Assembly (NCBI RefSeq): GCF_007713735.2
Contig: NZ_VMNW02000004.1
Location: 1 to 64,000 of the forward strand
Direction: 5' to 3'
Length of the DNA: 64,000 nucleotides
DNA from: Amycolatopsis acidicola
GTDB taxonomy: Bacteria > Actinomycetota > Actinomycetes > Mycobacteriales > Pseudonocardiaceae
A program made the translations under genes and the position numbers. Below are positions 21,104-28,445 of the stretch, one piece after another (position 1 is the stretch's first letter; each line of letters opens with the position of its first letter). The notes beneath the pieces were generated by a model. The model was not told where the DNA came from and did no database searches. It saw only the letters and a program-made list of their open reading frames with translations.

Positions 21104-21339
21104 AATGCTTCTCCGGCAGGAGTTAGTGCCGCCGGAACGCGTTCCCAGGGTTCTCCGGAGCGCGCCGGAGCGATGAATCCGCGAGTGGCCAGAGTTCGCG
21201 CGCACGCCTGGTCGCAGCAGGCGAGTCCGTCGAAGAAGAGATCCGGCTCACTGCTGCAGGTGATTTCGGCGCGGCCGGAGGCCACGGCACGCAGCAGGGC
21301 CAGTTCGCGGTGGTTCAGTTCGCTCGGGTCCGGGGGCAT
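21076..21339 (-). CDS. Small conserved-looking hypothetical protein
   Basis: An 87-residue protein that looks real. Its ATG at 21339 follows AGGAG at proper spacing, and it reads like a small winged-helix or zinc-ribbon-like actinobacterial protein (ELNHRELALLRAVASGRAE, then ITCSSEPDLFFDGLACCDQ). Four cysteines fall within about 25 residues (CS, CCDQAC), which could bind metal or respond to redox state. I do not recognise a function. It lies upstream of gltB on the same strand with a 485-bp gap and diverges from the MBL operon. Confidence 0.65.
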   Translation of the reverse strand: MPPDPSELNHRELALLRAVASGRAEITCSSEPDLFFDGLACCDQACARTLATRGFIAPARSGEPWERVPAALTPAGEALLLPRTAAA

Positions 21340-21471
21340 GTCGACTCCTCGTGGTTCTCGCCCTCGATTAAAACTCCCGGTTCACCCCAGGTCCCGGATT
21401 TTGTGCGGAATGTCTCTCACCTAGCGTGTTGCGCGCCTGCTAGCGCGCGATCTTGCCTGGATAATGACGCT

Positions 21472-22257
21472 GTGAACGGACTGCTGATGCGCTTTCTCGG
21501 GCACTCGACGGTCCGGATGGAGCTGGCGGGGCGAGTCGTGCTCACCGACCCCGTGCTCACTCACAGCGTCGGTGGGCTCACCCGGGTCGCCGCGCCGCTG
21601 CCGCGCGAGACCTGGGCGGGCGTGGATCTCGTGCTGATCTCCCATCTCCACGGCGACCACCTGCACCTGCCTTCGTTGCGCAAGCTCGGCCGGGACGTGC
21701 CGGTCGTCGTCCCGCGCGGGGCCGGGGATTGGTTGCGGCGCCGAGGTTTCTCCGCCGTCCGTGAGATCGGTCTCGGTGAAACGGTGACCGAGGCCGGGCT
21801 GAAGGTCACCGCGGTGCCCGCGAAGCACTCCGGGCACCGGTGGGGCCCGCGGTTCACGCACGGCCCGCAGGCGCCCGCGATCGGGCACCTCGTGGAGGCC
21901 GGCGGGGTCCGCGTCTACAACTCGGGGGACACCGACCTCTTCGACGACATGGCCGGGTTCGGCCCGCTCGACGTCGCGCTGCTGCCGGTTTGGGGCTGGG
22001 GGCCGAACCTCGGGCCGGGGCACCTCGATCCCGAGCGCGCGGCCGAAGCCGTCCGGCTGCTGCGACCGAAGGTGACGGTGCCGGTGCACTGGGGAACCCT
22101 TGCGGTGCCGGGGATCGCGCGCACCCGCCGGATGCGGGAGCTGCTGGTGACCCCGCCGCGCCGGTTCGCCGCGGCCGCGGCCGGGGAGACGGAGGTGCTC
22201 GTGACGGAGCCGGGTGATCGAGTGGCGCTGCGCGAGGGCACCGAGGTGGGCGAGTGA
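21472..22257 (+). CDS. MBL-fold metallo-hydrolase (UlaG-like)
   Basis: The 261-residue metallo-beta-lactamase-fold protein has the metal-binding motif SHLHGDH and a second ligand region NSGDTDLFDD. The LGHSTVRMELAG opening is typical of UlaG/NAPE-PLD-like hydrolases. The start is GTG 21472, which follows GGATAATGACGCT, a plausible -10 element for a near-leaderless message. An ATG at 21487 is the alternative. It is the first gene of a three-gene operon with 4-bp overlaps (MBL, DedA, holin/phosphodiesterase). The N-acyl-phospholipid hydrolase branch of this fold makes a lipid substrate conceivable, but that is inference. Confidence 0.88.
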   Translation: MNGLLMRFLGHSTVRMELAGRVVLTDPVLTHSVGGLTRVAAPLPRETWAGVDLVLISHLHGDHLHLPSLRKLGRDVPVVVPRGAGDWLRRRGFSAVREIGLGETVTEAGLKVTAVPAKHSGHRWGPRFTHGPQAPAIGHLVEAGGVRVYNSGDTDLFDDMAGFGPLDVALLPVWGWGPNLGPGHLDPERAAEAVRLLRPKVTVPVHWGTLAVPGIARTRRMRELLVTPPRRFAAAAAGETEVLVTEPGDRVALREGTEVGE

Positions 22258-22859
22258 ACTGGACCGACCCGGCGTCGATCGGCTACCCCACCCTGTTCCT
22301 CGGTGTCCTCATCGGATCGATCGTGCCGATCGTGCCCACGGGCGCGGTCGTCGGCGCGGCGGCCGCGGTGGCGATGACCACCCCGCACCTGACTCTGCCG
22401 CTGGTCCTGCTGCTCGCCACGCTCGGCGCGGCCGGTGGCGACCTGATCACGTTCGCGATCGCGCGGCTCGGCGGCGACGCGGCCGTGCGCTGGCTCGCGC
22501 GAGGGCAGCGGGAGGACAGGCTGGCCGGCGCGAGAGAGCGCTTTCGCCGCAAGGGCTGGCAGCTCATCGTCGTCGGCAGGCTCATCCCGGCTGGGCGGAT
22601 CCCGGTACTGCTCGCCGCCGGCGCGGTGTCGTATCCCTGGCGCAGACTGGTGCCCGCCACGCTGGCGGCCTGCGTGCTGTGGGCGGTCGCGTACGCGTTG
22701 CTGGGGGTGGTCAGTGGTGGCATCTTCGACTCGCCGCTGATCGCGACGCTGCTGGCCGCCGTGCTGGTGCTGGCCGTGACGGGTGTGGTGAACCTGGTGG
22801 CGAAACGGCGTCGTGACAAGGCGAAGGAGCGTCAGGGGGAAACGAAGGTGGGGTCATGA
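22254..22859 (+). CDS. DedA/VTT-family membrane protein
   Basis: A 201-residue polytopic membrane protein of the DedA (SNARE-associated/VTT) family. It has a hydrophobic N-terminus, the amphipathic segment with FRRKGWQLIVVGRLIPAGRIPV (the conserved R-x-x-P-x-x-R-x-P-like loop) and C-terminal helices followed by a Lys/Arg-rich tail. DedA relatives act as lipid flippases or in proton-motive-force homeostasis. The GTG start overlaps the MBL stop (GTGA) and its own end overlaps the next gene (ATGA). Confidence 0.88.
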   Translation: MNWTDPASIGYPTLFLGVLIGSIVPIVPTGAVVGAAAAVAMTTPHLTLPLVLLLATLGAAGGDLITFAIARLGGDAAVRWLARGQREDRLAGARERFRRKGWQLIVVGRLIPAGRIPVLLAAGAVSYPWRRLVPATLAACVLWAVAYALLGVVSGGIFDSPLIATLLAAVLVLAVTGVVNLVAKRRRDKAKERQGETKVGS

Positions 22860-24871
22860 CGGAAGCGGAGCGGGGCCGTCTCCTGCGGCGTGGGCGGACG
22901 GCCGCACGGGTGGTCCTGGTGTGGCTCACCGTCGCGCTTTCCCTGCACGGGCTGGACCTGTGGCTCGACGGCTTCTCGATGCCGCAGTGGTGGCAGCCGA
23001 TCGTGTGCGCGCTGCTGCTGGGTGTGCTGACCAGTGTGGTGTGGCCGCTGGTGCTGCGGATCGCGTTGCCGCTGGCGCTGTTCACCCTCGGCATCGGCAG
23101 TTTCCTCGTGCTGGGCGCGGGCGCGTTCGCCGCGCTGGCCGCGGTGCCCGGCGTCGAAGTCGACGGGCTGCGCACGGCGGTGCTGGTCGTGGTCGGGATC
23201 TCGGCGGTCAACGTCGTGGTCAGCAGCGTGCTCGCGATCGACGAGGACGAGATCTTCTTCCGGCGTGCCGCGCGCAGCAGTAAACGGCGTCGGCCCGAGC
23301 TGGCCGGTGACGTGCCTCCCGGCGTCATCTTCCTGCAGGTGGACGGCCTCGGCTACGACGTCGTGCGCCGCGCGGTGCGGGACGGGGACATGCCGACGCT
23401 GGCCCGGTGGCTGGCGCGGGACACCCACAACCTGACCCAGTGGCAGACCGACTGGAGCTCGCAGACCGGCGCGAGCGTGTCCGGCATCCTGCACGGGTCG
23501 AACTACGACATCCTCGGTTTCCGTTGGTACGAAAAGGATCGCGACCATGTGATGGCGTGCGCGCACCCGAAGGACGCGGCCGAGATCGAGCGGCGGCATT
23601 CCGACGGGCGCGGGCTGCTGGCGGTGGACGGGGCGAGTCACGGGAACCTGTTCACCGGCGACGCCCCGCACTACAGCCTCACGATGAGCGCGGTTTCGGT
23701 GTTGCTGCCCAAGGGTTTGCGCCGCCGCCGGATGGACCGGATCGGCGCCGGATACTACGCGTACTTCGCCAATCCGGTGAACGCTGTGCACACCCTGTTG
23801 TCGGCGCTGGTGGACGTGGGCCGCGAACTCTCCGCAGCCGCAAGGCAACGGCGGGCCCGGGTGCACCCGCGAGTCAAGCGCGGCGGGATCTACCCCTTGG
23901 CGCGCCCGGGAACCACGGTCATCGCCCGCGACGTCACGGTGTCGGCAGTGCTGGAGGACATGCTTTCCGGCCGTTCCGTGGTGTACGCGGACTTCCTCGG
24001 CTACGACGAGGTGGCCCACCACTCGGGCATCGAGCGGTTCGATTCACTGGCCGTGCTGCGCGCGATCGACCAGCAGATCGGGCGGCTGCACAGGGCCAGC
24101 AGGCTCGCGCCGCGGCGGTACCACCTCGTCGTCTTGTCGGATCACGGGCAGACGCAGGGCTGGGCGTTCGCCGACAGGTTCGGTGAGTCGATCGAGGAGT
24201 GCGTCGGGCGGCTGTGCGGATCGGAGGCCGAAAGCCCGCCCTCGGGCGGGCTGATCGCGCAACGTCTACGTGACCGGTCACGGCGCGCCGGACGCATCGA
24301 GCACAAGCCGTCCCTGGACCGCACCGGGCCGAGCGAGGTCAAACGCGTGGCGCCCGGGGTGGTCGTGACGGTCTCGGGGCATGTCGCGATGGTCTCCTTC
24401 ACCGACCACGAAGGCCGGGTGGAACTGGAAACGATCGAGCGCGAGTACCCAGAGTTGTTGCCCGCGCTGGTGGATCACGCCGGCGTGGGCTTCATGCTGG
24501 TGCGCAGCAAGGAGTTCGGGCCGGTCGTGCTGGGGCGCGATGGTTTGCACCGGCTGGCAACGGGTTTCGTGGTCGGGGACGATCCGATCGCGCACCTGAA
24601 CCCGCACGCGGCGGACCTCATCAAGCGCGTCGACACGTTCCCGCACTGCGCGGACATCATGATCAACAGCCGCTACGACCCGGAGACCGACGAGGCTTCC
24701 CCCTTCGAACCACATGTCGGTTCGCATGGCGGTTTCGGTGGCCCGCAGGAACGGGGTTTCCTGATCTACCCGCGCGAGTTCGAGTCACCGGGCGAGCTGG
24801 TCGGCGCGGAGTCGCTGCACAAGCTTTTCCGTTTGTGGCTGACAAAGCTGGGCCACGAGGAACCCGCGTAG
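22856..24871 (+). CDS. Phage-holin-4-like membrane domain fused to alkaline-phosphatase-superfamily phosphodiesterase
   Basis: A 671-residue protein. Residues about 1-125 form four hydrophobic segments resembling the holin-4 (PF04020) superfamily. The remainder is a type-I phosphodiesterase/nucleotide-pyrophosphatase fold with metal-site segments LQVDGLGYD, the nucleophile region QTGASVSG, YADFLGYDEVAHHSG and LSDHGQTQG. The catalytic domain is probably membrane-tethered, though its side is not obvious. It closes the MBL-DedA operon. Its TAG stop (24869-24871) lies inside the first bases of repeat element B, so the last codons come from the repeat junction. Activity on phospholipid head groups, teichoic-type polymers or nucleotides is possible. 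Confidence 0.85.
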   Translation: MTEAERGRLLRRGRTAARVVLVWLTVALSLHGLDLWLDGFSMPQWWQPIVCALLLGVLTSVVWPLVLRIALPLALFTLGIGSFLVLGAGAFAALAAVPGVEVDGLRTAVLVVVGISAVNVVVSSVLAIDEDEIFFRRAARSSKRRRPELAGDVPPGVIFLQVDGLGYDVVRRAVRDGDMPTLARWLARDTHNLTQWQTDWSSQTGASVSGILHGSNYDILGFRWYEKDRDHVMACAHPKDAAEIERRHSDGRGLLAVDGASHGNLFTGDAPHYSLTMSAVSVLLPKGLRRRRMDRIGAGYYAYFANPVNAVHTLLSALVDVGRELSAAARQRRARVHPRVKRGGIYPLARPGTTVIARDVTVSAVLEDMLSGRSVVYADFLGYDEVAHHSGIERFDSLAVLRAIDQQIGRLHRASRLAPRRYHLVVLSDHGQTQGWAFADRFGESIEECVGRLCGSEAESPPSGGLIAQRLRDRSRRAGRIEHKPSLDRTGPSEVKRVAPGVVVTVSGHVAMVSFTDHEGRVELETIEREYPELLPALVDHAGVGFMLVRSKEFGPVVLGRDGLHRLATGFVVGDDPIAHLNPHAADLIKRVDTFPHCADIMINSRYDPETDEASPFEPHVGSHGGFGGPQERGFLIYPREFESPGELVGAESLHKLFRLWLTKLGHEEPA

Positions 24872-25276
24872 CGAAGCGGGGGTCTTTGAACCCGACCGAG
24901 TTGGTGGTCATCCCGTCGCCTGCCCTGGCCCTCATACCGCTACCGCAGGCGACGGGATGACCACCGACGCAACCACCCACTTGCGGTGAGTGGATCTGCG
25001 AAACCCCTTGTTATCCCGGAGCCAGCCTCCCCGGCGAGGGGCTTCTTTGTCTTTTCCCCTCGGCTTTGCTTTGGCTCGGCTTGGGACAGCAACGGACGCG
25101 CGCAGGGCGCGCTAGGGGACCCCTCCGCCGCCCCGATCTCGGAGTATTTGCGGTTCCGGGGGTTTGTCAAGGTACTCTTTCCCGCCTTGACAAACCCCCG
25201 GAACCGCAAAAGCAGGCTGGGGATCGGAGCGGCGGAGGGGTGTGGTCGTCGGGACGGCTCGCTTCGCGTTGCCGGG
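24865..25276 (+). repeat. Hairpin-rich repeat element, copy B
   Basis: A 412-bp element, the inverted partner of 14157-14513. It has the same 21-bp perfect stem (24903-24923 with 24945-24965) and the same outer stem (25120-25138 with 25222-25240). About 50 bp extra inside the latter contain a 26-bp perfect palindrome (25147-25172 with 25185-25210). Differences from copy A are mostly single transitions. It follows the phosphodiesterase gene in the same orientation that copy A follows gltD. The remainder of the gap, 25277-25385, shows a short repeat of a CCGGGTGACGGTT motif but no gene. Confidence 0.9.
25147..25210. repeat. Perfect 26-bp palindrome nested in element B
   Basis: Left arm 25147-25172 (TTTGCGGTTCCGGGGG, then TTTGTCAAGG) and right arm 25185-25210 are exact reverse complements around a 12-nt loop. 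Copy A has only a short, diverged segment here (near 14211-14240), so this arm pair is either an insertion in B or a loss from A. It would form a very stable cruciform or RNA hairpin. Confidence 0.9.
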
Positions 25277-25385
25277 TGACGGTTCCGGGGTGGTCATCGG
25301 GAGTGCCCGGCTTTCGCTGCCGGGTGACGGTTGGTGTGGGGCGGTCGTGGGGTGGCTCGCGTTGCATCGCCGGGAACCAGCTACC

Positions 25386-25448
25386 GGCCAACACATCGAC
25401 GCCGGGGGCCAACTCGCGCGCGGGAGGGGCCAACACGCGGACGGGAGG
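25386..25448 (+). repeat. Three 21-bp tandem repeats (GGCCAAC family)
   Basis: Three contiguous 21-bp units (25386-25406, 25407-25427, 25428-25448), each beginning GGCCAACAC or GGCCAACTC and ending near GGGAGG. They sit 8 bp beyond the stop of the hydratase gene. The same unit type makes up the larger array at 43280-43510. Confidence 0.85.
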
Positions 25449-25456
25449 TGGCGCGC

Positions 25457-26242
25457 TCAGCTACCGAAGACCGCTGTCACGCCGCCTAGGTCACCCATGT
25501 TCGCGAAGACCGTGTCGCCTGGCTTGACCGGGAATGCGCGGGTCATCGAGCCGGGCAGGATGACGTGGCCTGGTTCCAGATCGATGCCGAGCGGGCCGAC
25601 CGTGTTCGCCAGCCACACCAGGGCGTTCACGGGCGAGCCAAGGACCGCCGCGCCCGCGCCGGTCGCTACGAGCTCACCGCCCAGTTGCAGGGTGCAGCCC
25701 GTCAGCCGCAGGTCCACATCGGACAGTGCGGTCGGCTTGCTGCCCAGCACGACACCGCCCGAGGAGGCGTTGTCGGCGATGGTGTCGACGATCGAGATTT
25801 TCCAGTCGGTGATCCGCGAGTCCACGATCTCCAGCGCGGGGACGACGAACTCCGTAGCACGGATCGCGTCGGCCACCGTGACGCCGGGGCCCGAGAGCTT
25901 CTTGCCCAGTACGAAGGCGATCTCGGGCTCGATGCGTGGCTGCAGGTACGCGCCGGCGGGGATCGGGTGGTGCTCGAGGTGGAACATGTCGCTCAGCAGA
26001 TGCCCGTAGTCCGGCTGGTCGACACCCATCTGCTCCTGCATCGCCCGCGAGGCCAGCCCGACCTTGTGGCCCTTGATGATCTGCCCGCGCTCCACCCAGG
26101 TGCGCACCTGCTCCTGCTGGATCCGGTACGCGTCCTCGACCGTCGCCCCGGGCTGGGAGTCGATCACCGGCGCCGTCGGCTCACCCTTGGCATAGGCCAG
26201 CAGCAACCGATCAGCAACCTCGCGCACCACAGCAGATTCCAT
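25457..26242 (-). CDS. 2-keto-4-pentenoate hydratase family protein
   Basis: The 261-residue enzyme of the MhpD/BphE/HsaE hydratase and 4-oxalocrotonate decarboxylase family hydrates 2-hydroxypenta-2,4-dienoate-type meta-cleavage products. Family segments seen are GHKVGLASRAMQEQMGV, PRIEPEIAFVLGKKL with the metal-binding acidic residues, and EIVDSRITDWK. The ATG at 26242 is the natural start. It stands alone, with no aldolase or aldehyde dehydrogenase partner beside it and a terminator separating it from the protease upstream, so the substrate cannot be assigned. Confidence 0.88.
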   Translation of the reverse strand: MESAVVREVADRLLLAYAKGEPTAPVIDSQPGATVEDAYRIQQEQVRTWVERGQIIKGHKVGLASRAMQEQMGVDQPDYGHLLSDMFHLEHHPIPAGAYLQPRIEPEIAFVLGKKLSGPGVTVADAIRATEFVVPALEIVDSRITDWKISIVDTIADNASSGGVVLGSKPTALSDVDLRLTGCTLQLGGELVATGAGAAVLGSPVNALVWLANTVGPLGIDLEPGHVILPGSMTRAFPVKPGDTVFANMGDLGGVTAVFGS

Positions 26243-26303
26243 ACCCGAGACCTTGGCTGCCCTGCCCCTCCGGCGCAACCCGCCCGTCCCGCTCACCGGC
26301 ACG

Positions 26304-26338
26304 AAAAAGCCGGGCCCGCCAAGACGGCGGACCCGGCT
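26304..26338 (-). terminator. Intrinsic terminator of the S53 protease gene
   Basis: On the minus strand AGCCGGGTCCGCC pairs with GGCGGGCCCGGCT (one G-U pair) around a GTCTT loop and is followed by a T run. It lies 14 bp beyond the protease stop. Confidence 0.88.
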
Positions 26339-26352
26339 CTTCCGGCCACTGA

Positions 26353-28287
26353 CTACGGCAGCGCGAGGAACGCCCGGCCGTTCGGCGAACCCAGGCCGGT
26401 GACGTTGTCGTACCCGGCCGTCGTGTGGATCGACAGGCTCGGGTAGTCGAACGTCCTGGCCGAGGTGATCAACCCACCCGAAGCGTCCACCAGGTTGGCG
26501 TAGTCCACCCGCTGCACGGCACCGTCCACGTGCCGCACGTCGTTGATGGCGGGCGTACGCGAAGCGACCTGGTAGGCCAGCGGGTTGATGAACCCGTGAC
26601 GCGAATGCGACAGGCTGTCCGAGACAGCCATGACACCCGCGATCACCGGCGAGGCGAGGCTCGTCCCGCCGATGCGGTACTGGTCGTAGTACACGCCGTC
26701 GGGGAAGGTCTGCGTCTGGCCGATCAGGAACCCGGTGTTCGGGTCGGCCACCGCCGACACGTCGGGCACCACGCGGCCCTTGGCCTTCCCGTGCTGGTTT
26801 TGCGTCGACAGCGCGTCCGGCACCACGCCCCGCTGGTAGAACGGCTGATCGAACAGCACGCTGGTACCACCACCGGCACCGGAGGTGAACGCACCGGGCG
26901 GACCGGGCACGTACGCGCCGTTGGTCAGCGTGCTCTTGCCGGTCTCCCAGCCGGTTTCGAAGATCTGCCTGCCGTCCTTGCCGACCGCCAGCGAGGTGCC
27001 GCCGACCGCCGTCACCCACGGGTCCGAAGCCGGGAAGTCGGCCGACGGGTGCCCGAGGTTGGCGGCCTCGTCCCCGCTGTCACCGGACGAGAAGTACACG
27101 CCGATGCCTTCCAGCACGGCCTGCAGCGCGATCTGGTTCCACACCCGGACCTCGGAGGCCGGGATGTCCTCACCCGCGTCGCCATAGGAGTTGGACACGA
27201 TGTCGGCCTTGTGCCCGGCGACGATCCAGTTCAGCGACTCGTCCAGCGAAGCGTCCTGGCAGTCGGAGGCACCGACGTAGAGGATGTTCGCGCCAGGGGC
27301 CATGGCGTGCACGGCCTCGACGTCGAGGGTCTGCTCGCCGTACCAGCCGGCGGCGTCACACTGGTCCGGCGGCTCCATGTCCGGGTTCGTCGGGAAGATC
27401 TTCTCCGAGAACTGGGACTTCTTCAGCGGGTTGCTCGGGTCGTTCCGCTTGGCGTACTCGGCCGCGTCCGCGTAGAGCGTCGGCGAGGCGAAGGCGTCCA
27501 CGATCGCGACGGTCGCGCCGCTGCCGTTGGCGCCGGCCTTGTCCACCCCGTAAGCCGAACGCAGCTGCGACGGGGTGTAGCCGCAGGGCGCGTACGGCAG
27601 GTTCTTGCCGCCGTAGGCCGGGTCCGTGGTGTCGGTCTTCTCCCCGTAGTACGTGCTGCACGGCGGGGCGTTGCGGAACCCGTCCGAGGGCGGCACGTCG
27701 TTCGGCGTGCCGTCGGTGTGCGAGGGCTGGAGCAGGTTGGTGGCCTGGTCCACGCCGACGACGCCGAGCACGTCGGCCGCCAGCGCGGTGGGCACCGACA
27801 GCTCCTTGTCCGCGGCACGCAGCGTCTGGCCTTCGACCTTGTACTTGGCGAGCTCGACGCTGAACGCCTTCTCCACCTGGTCGGTCGTGCCGGTCGCTTC
27901 GACGTAGGCCTTGTTCGAAGGCACCTCGCCGATCGCGAACCCGCTGCCGGCGAGCCAGTCGCGCACCGCGCTCACGGTGGAGTCGTCGGCGGCGAACTGG
28001 TTTCGCACCTGGTCCGTGCTCAGGTACTGCTGGTACGTCTTGCTCGACGGGTCGCTGACCGCCTGCGCGGCGGCCTCGGCGCCAGCCTGGTCGCGCATCG
28101 TCAGGTACACGCGGAAGTTCAGCTTCGACGACGGCGCCGCGTCGGCGACCTTCGCCTGCGGAACGGCCCACCGCGGATGGGACAACGGGATCACCGCGCG
28201 TCCCTGCGCGGACGCCGTCGCCGGCACCGCCGCGGTCACACCGCCCGCGAGGGCGAGCGAAACGAACAGGGTCAGAGCTCTTCGCAC
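26353..28287 (-). CDS. Secreted S53 (sedolisin/kumamolisin-type) serine-carboxyl peptidase
   Basis: Acid-active extracellular protease, 644 residues. It begins with a Sec signal (MRRALTLFVSLALAGG, cleavage after ATASA). An activation pro-domain of about 190 residues follows, then the catalytic domain. Catalytic residues are Glu318 and Asp322 (EQTLD), the oxyanion Asp370 (SNSYGD) and Ser543 (GGTSLASP, a variant of the usual SGTS). The C-terminal calcium-site region ends GYDNVTGLGSPNG. The GTG at 28287 with GGGGAA upstream gives a proper signal peptide. The longer frame to 28419 does not. It is a single-gene unit with its own terminator. Confidence 0.93.
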   Translation of the reverse strand: MRRALTLFVSLALAGGVTAAVPATASAQGRAVIPLSHPRWAVPQAKVADAAPSSKLNFRVYLTMRDQAGAEAAAQAVSDPSSKTYQQYLSTDQVRNQFAADDSTVSAVRDWLAGSGFAIGEVPSNKAYVEATGTTDQVEKAFSVELAKYKVEGQTLRAADKELSVPTALAADVLGVVGVDQATNLLQPSHTDGTPNDVPPSDGFRNAPPCSTYYGEKTDTTDPAYGGKNLPYAPCGYTPSQLRSAYGVDKAGANGSGATVAIVDAFASPTLYADAAEYAKRNDPSNPLKKSQFSEKIFPTNPDMEPPDQCDAAGWYGEQTLDVEAVHAMAPGANILYVGASDCQDASLDESLNWIVAGHKADIVSNSYGDAGEDIPASEVRVWNQIALQAVLEGIGVYFSSGDSGDEAANLGHPSADFPASDPWVTAVGGTSLAVGKDGRQIFETGWETGKSTLTNGAYVPGPPGAFTSGAGGGTSVLFDQPFYQRGVVPDALSTQNQHGKAKGRVVPDVSAVADPNTGFLIGQTQTFPDGVYYDQYRIGGTSLASPVIAGVMAVSDSLSHSRHGFINPLAYQVASRTPAINDVRHVDGAVQRVDYANLVDASGGLITSARTFDYPSLSIHTTAGYDNVTGLGSPNGRAFLALP

Positions 28288-28445
28288 TGGAGGCTTCCCC
28301 TCTGCCAATGTAGGGCGGAACTGCGAGGAGATTAGGCCGGTTATTCGCCTGAGGGAAGAAAAAACTGACGAAAGAAGGGGAATTCCGCGACGGTGGACAG
28401 AAAAGTCCGGTTCCCCCACTTAGTCGGGAACCGGGCAAATCGTGC

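Noticed and set aside
14157..25276. Composite transposon bounded by insertion sequences
   Set aside because: The bracketing repeats encode no transposase and show no target duplication. The interior is ordinary host metabolism (gltBD).
24986..25279. Small protein gene inside element B
   Set aside because: Substitutions relative to copy A show no preference for silent sites, and the frame diverges at the nested palindrome. It is treated as part of a non-coding repeat.
26425..28335. A 636-codon plus-strand frame opposite the S53 protease
   Set aside because: Val/Arg/Gly/His-rich shadow. The minus strand encodes a complete signal peptide, pro-domain and catalytic residues.
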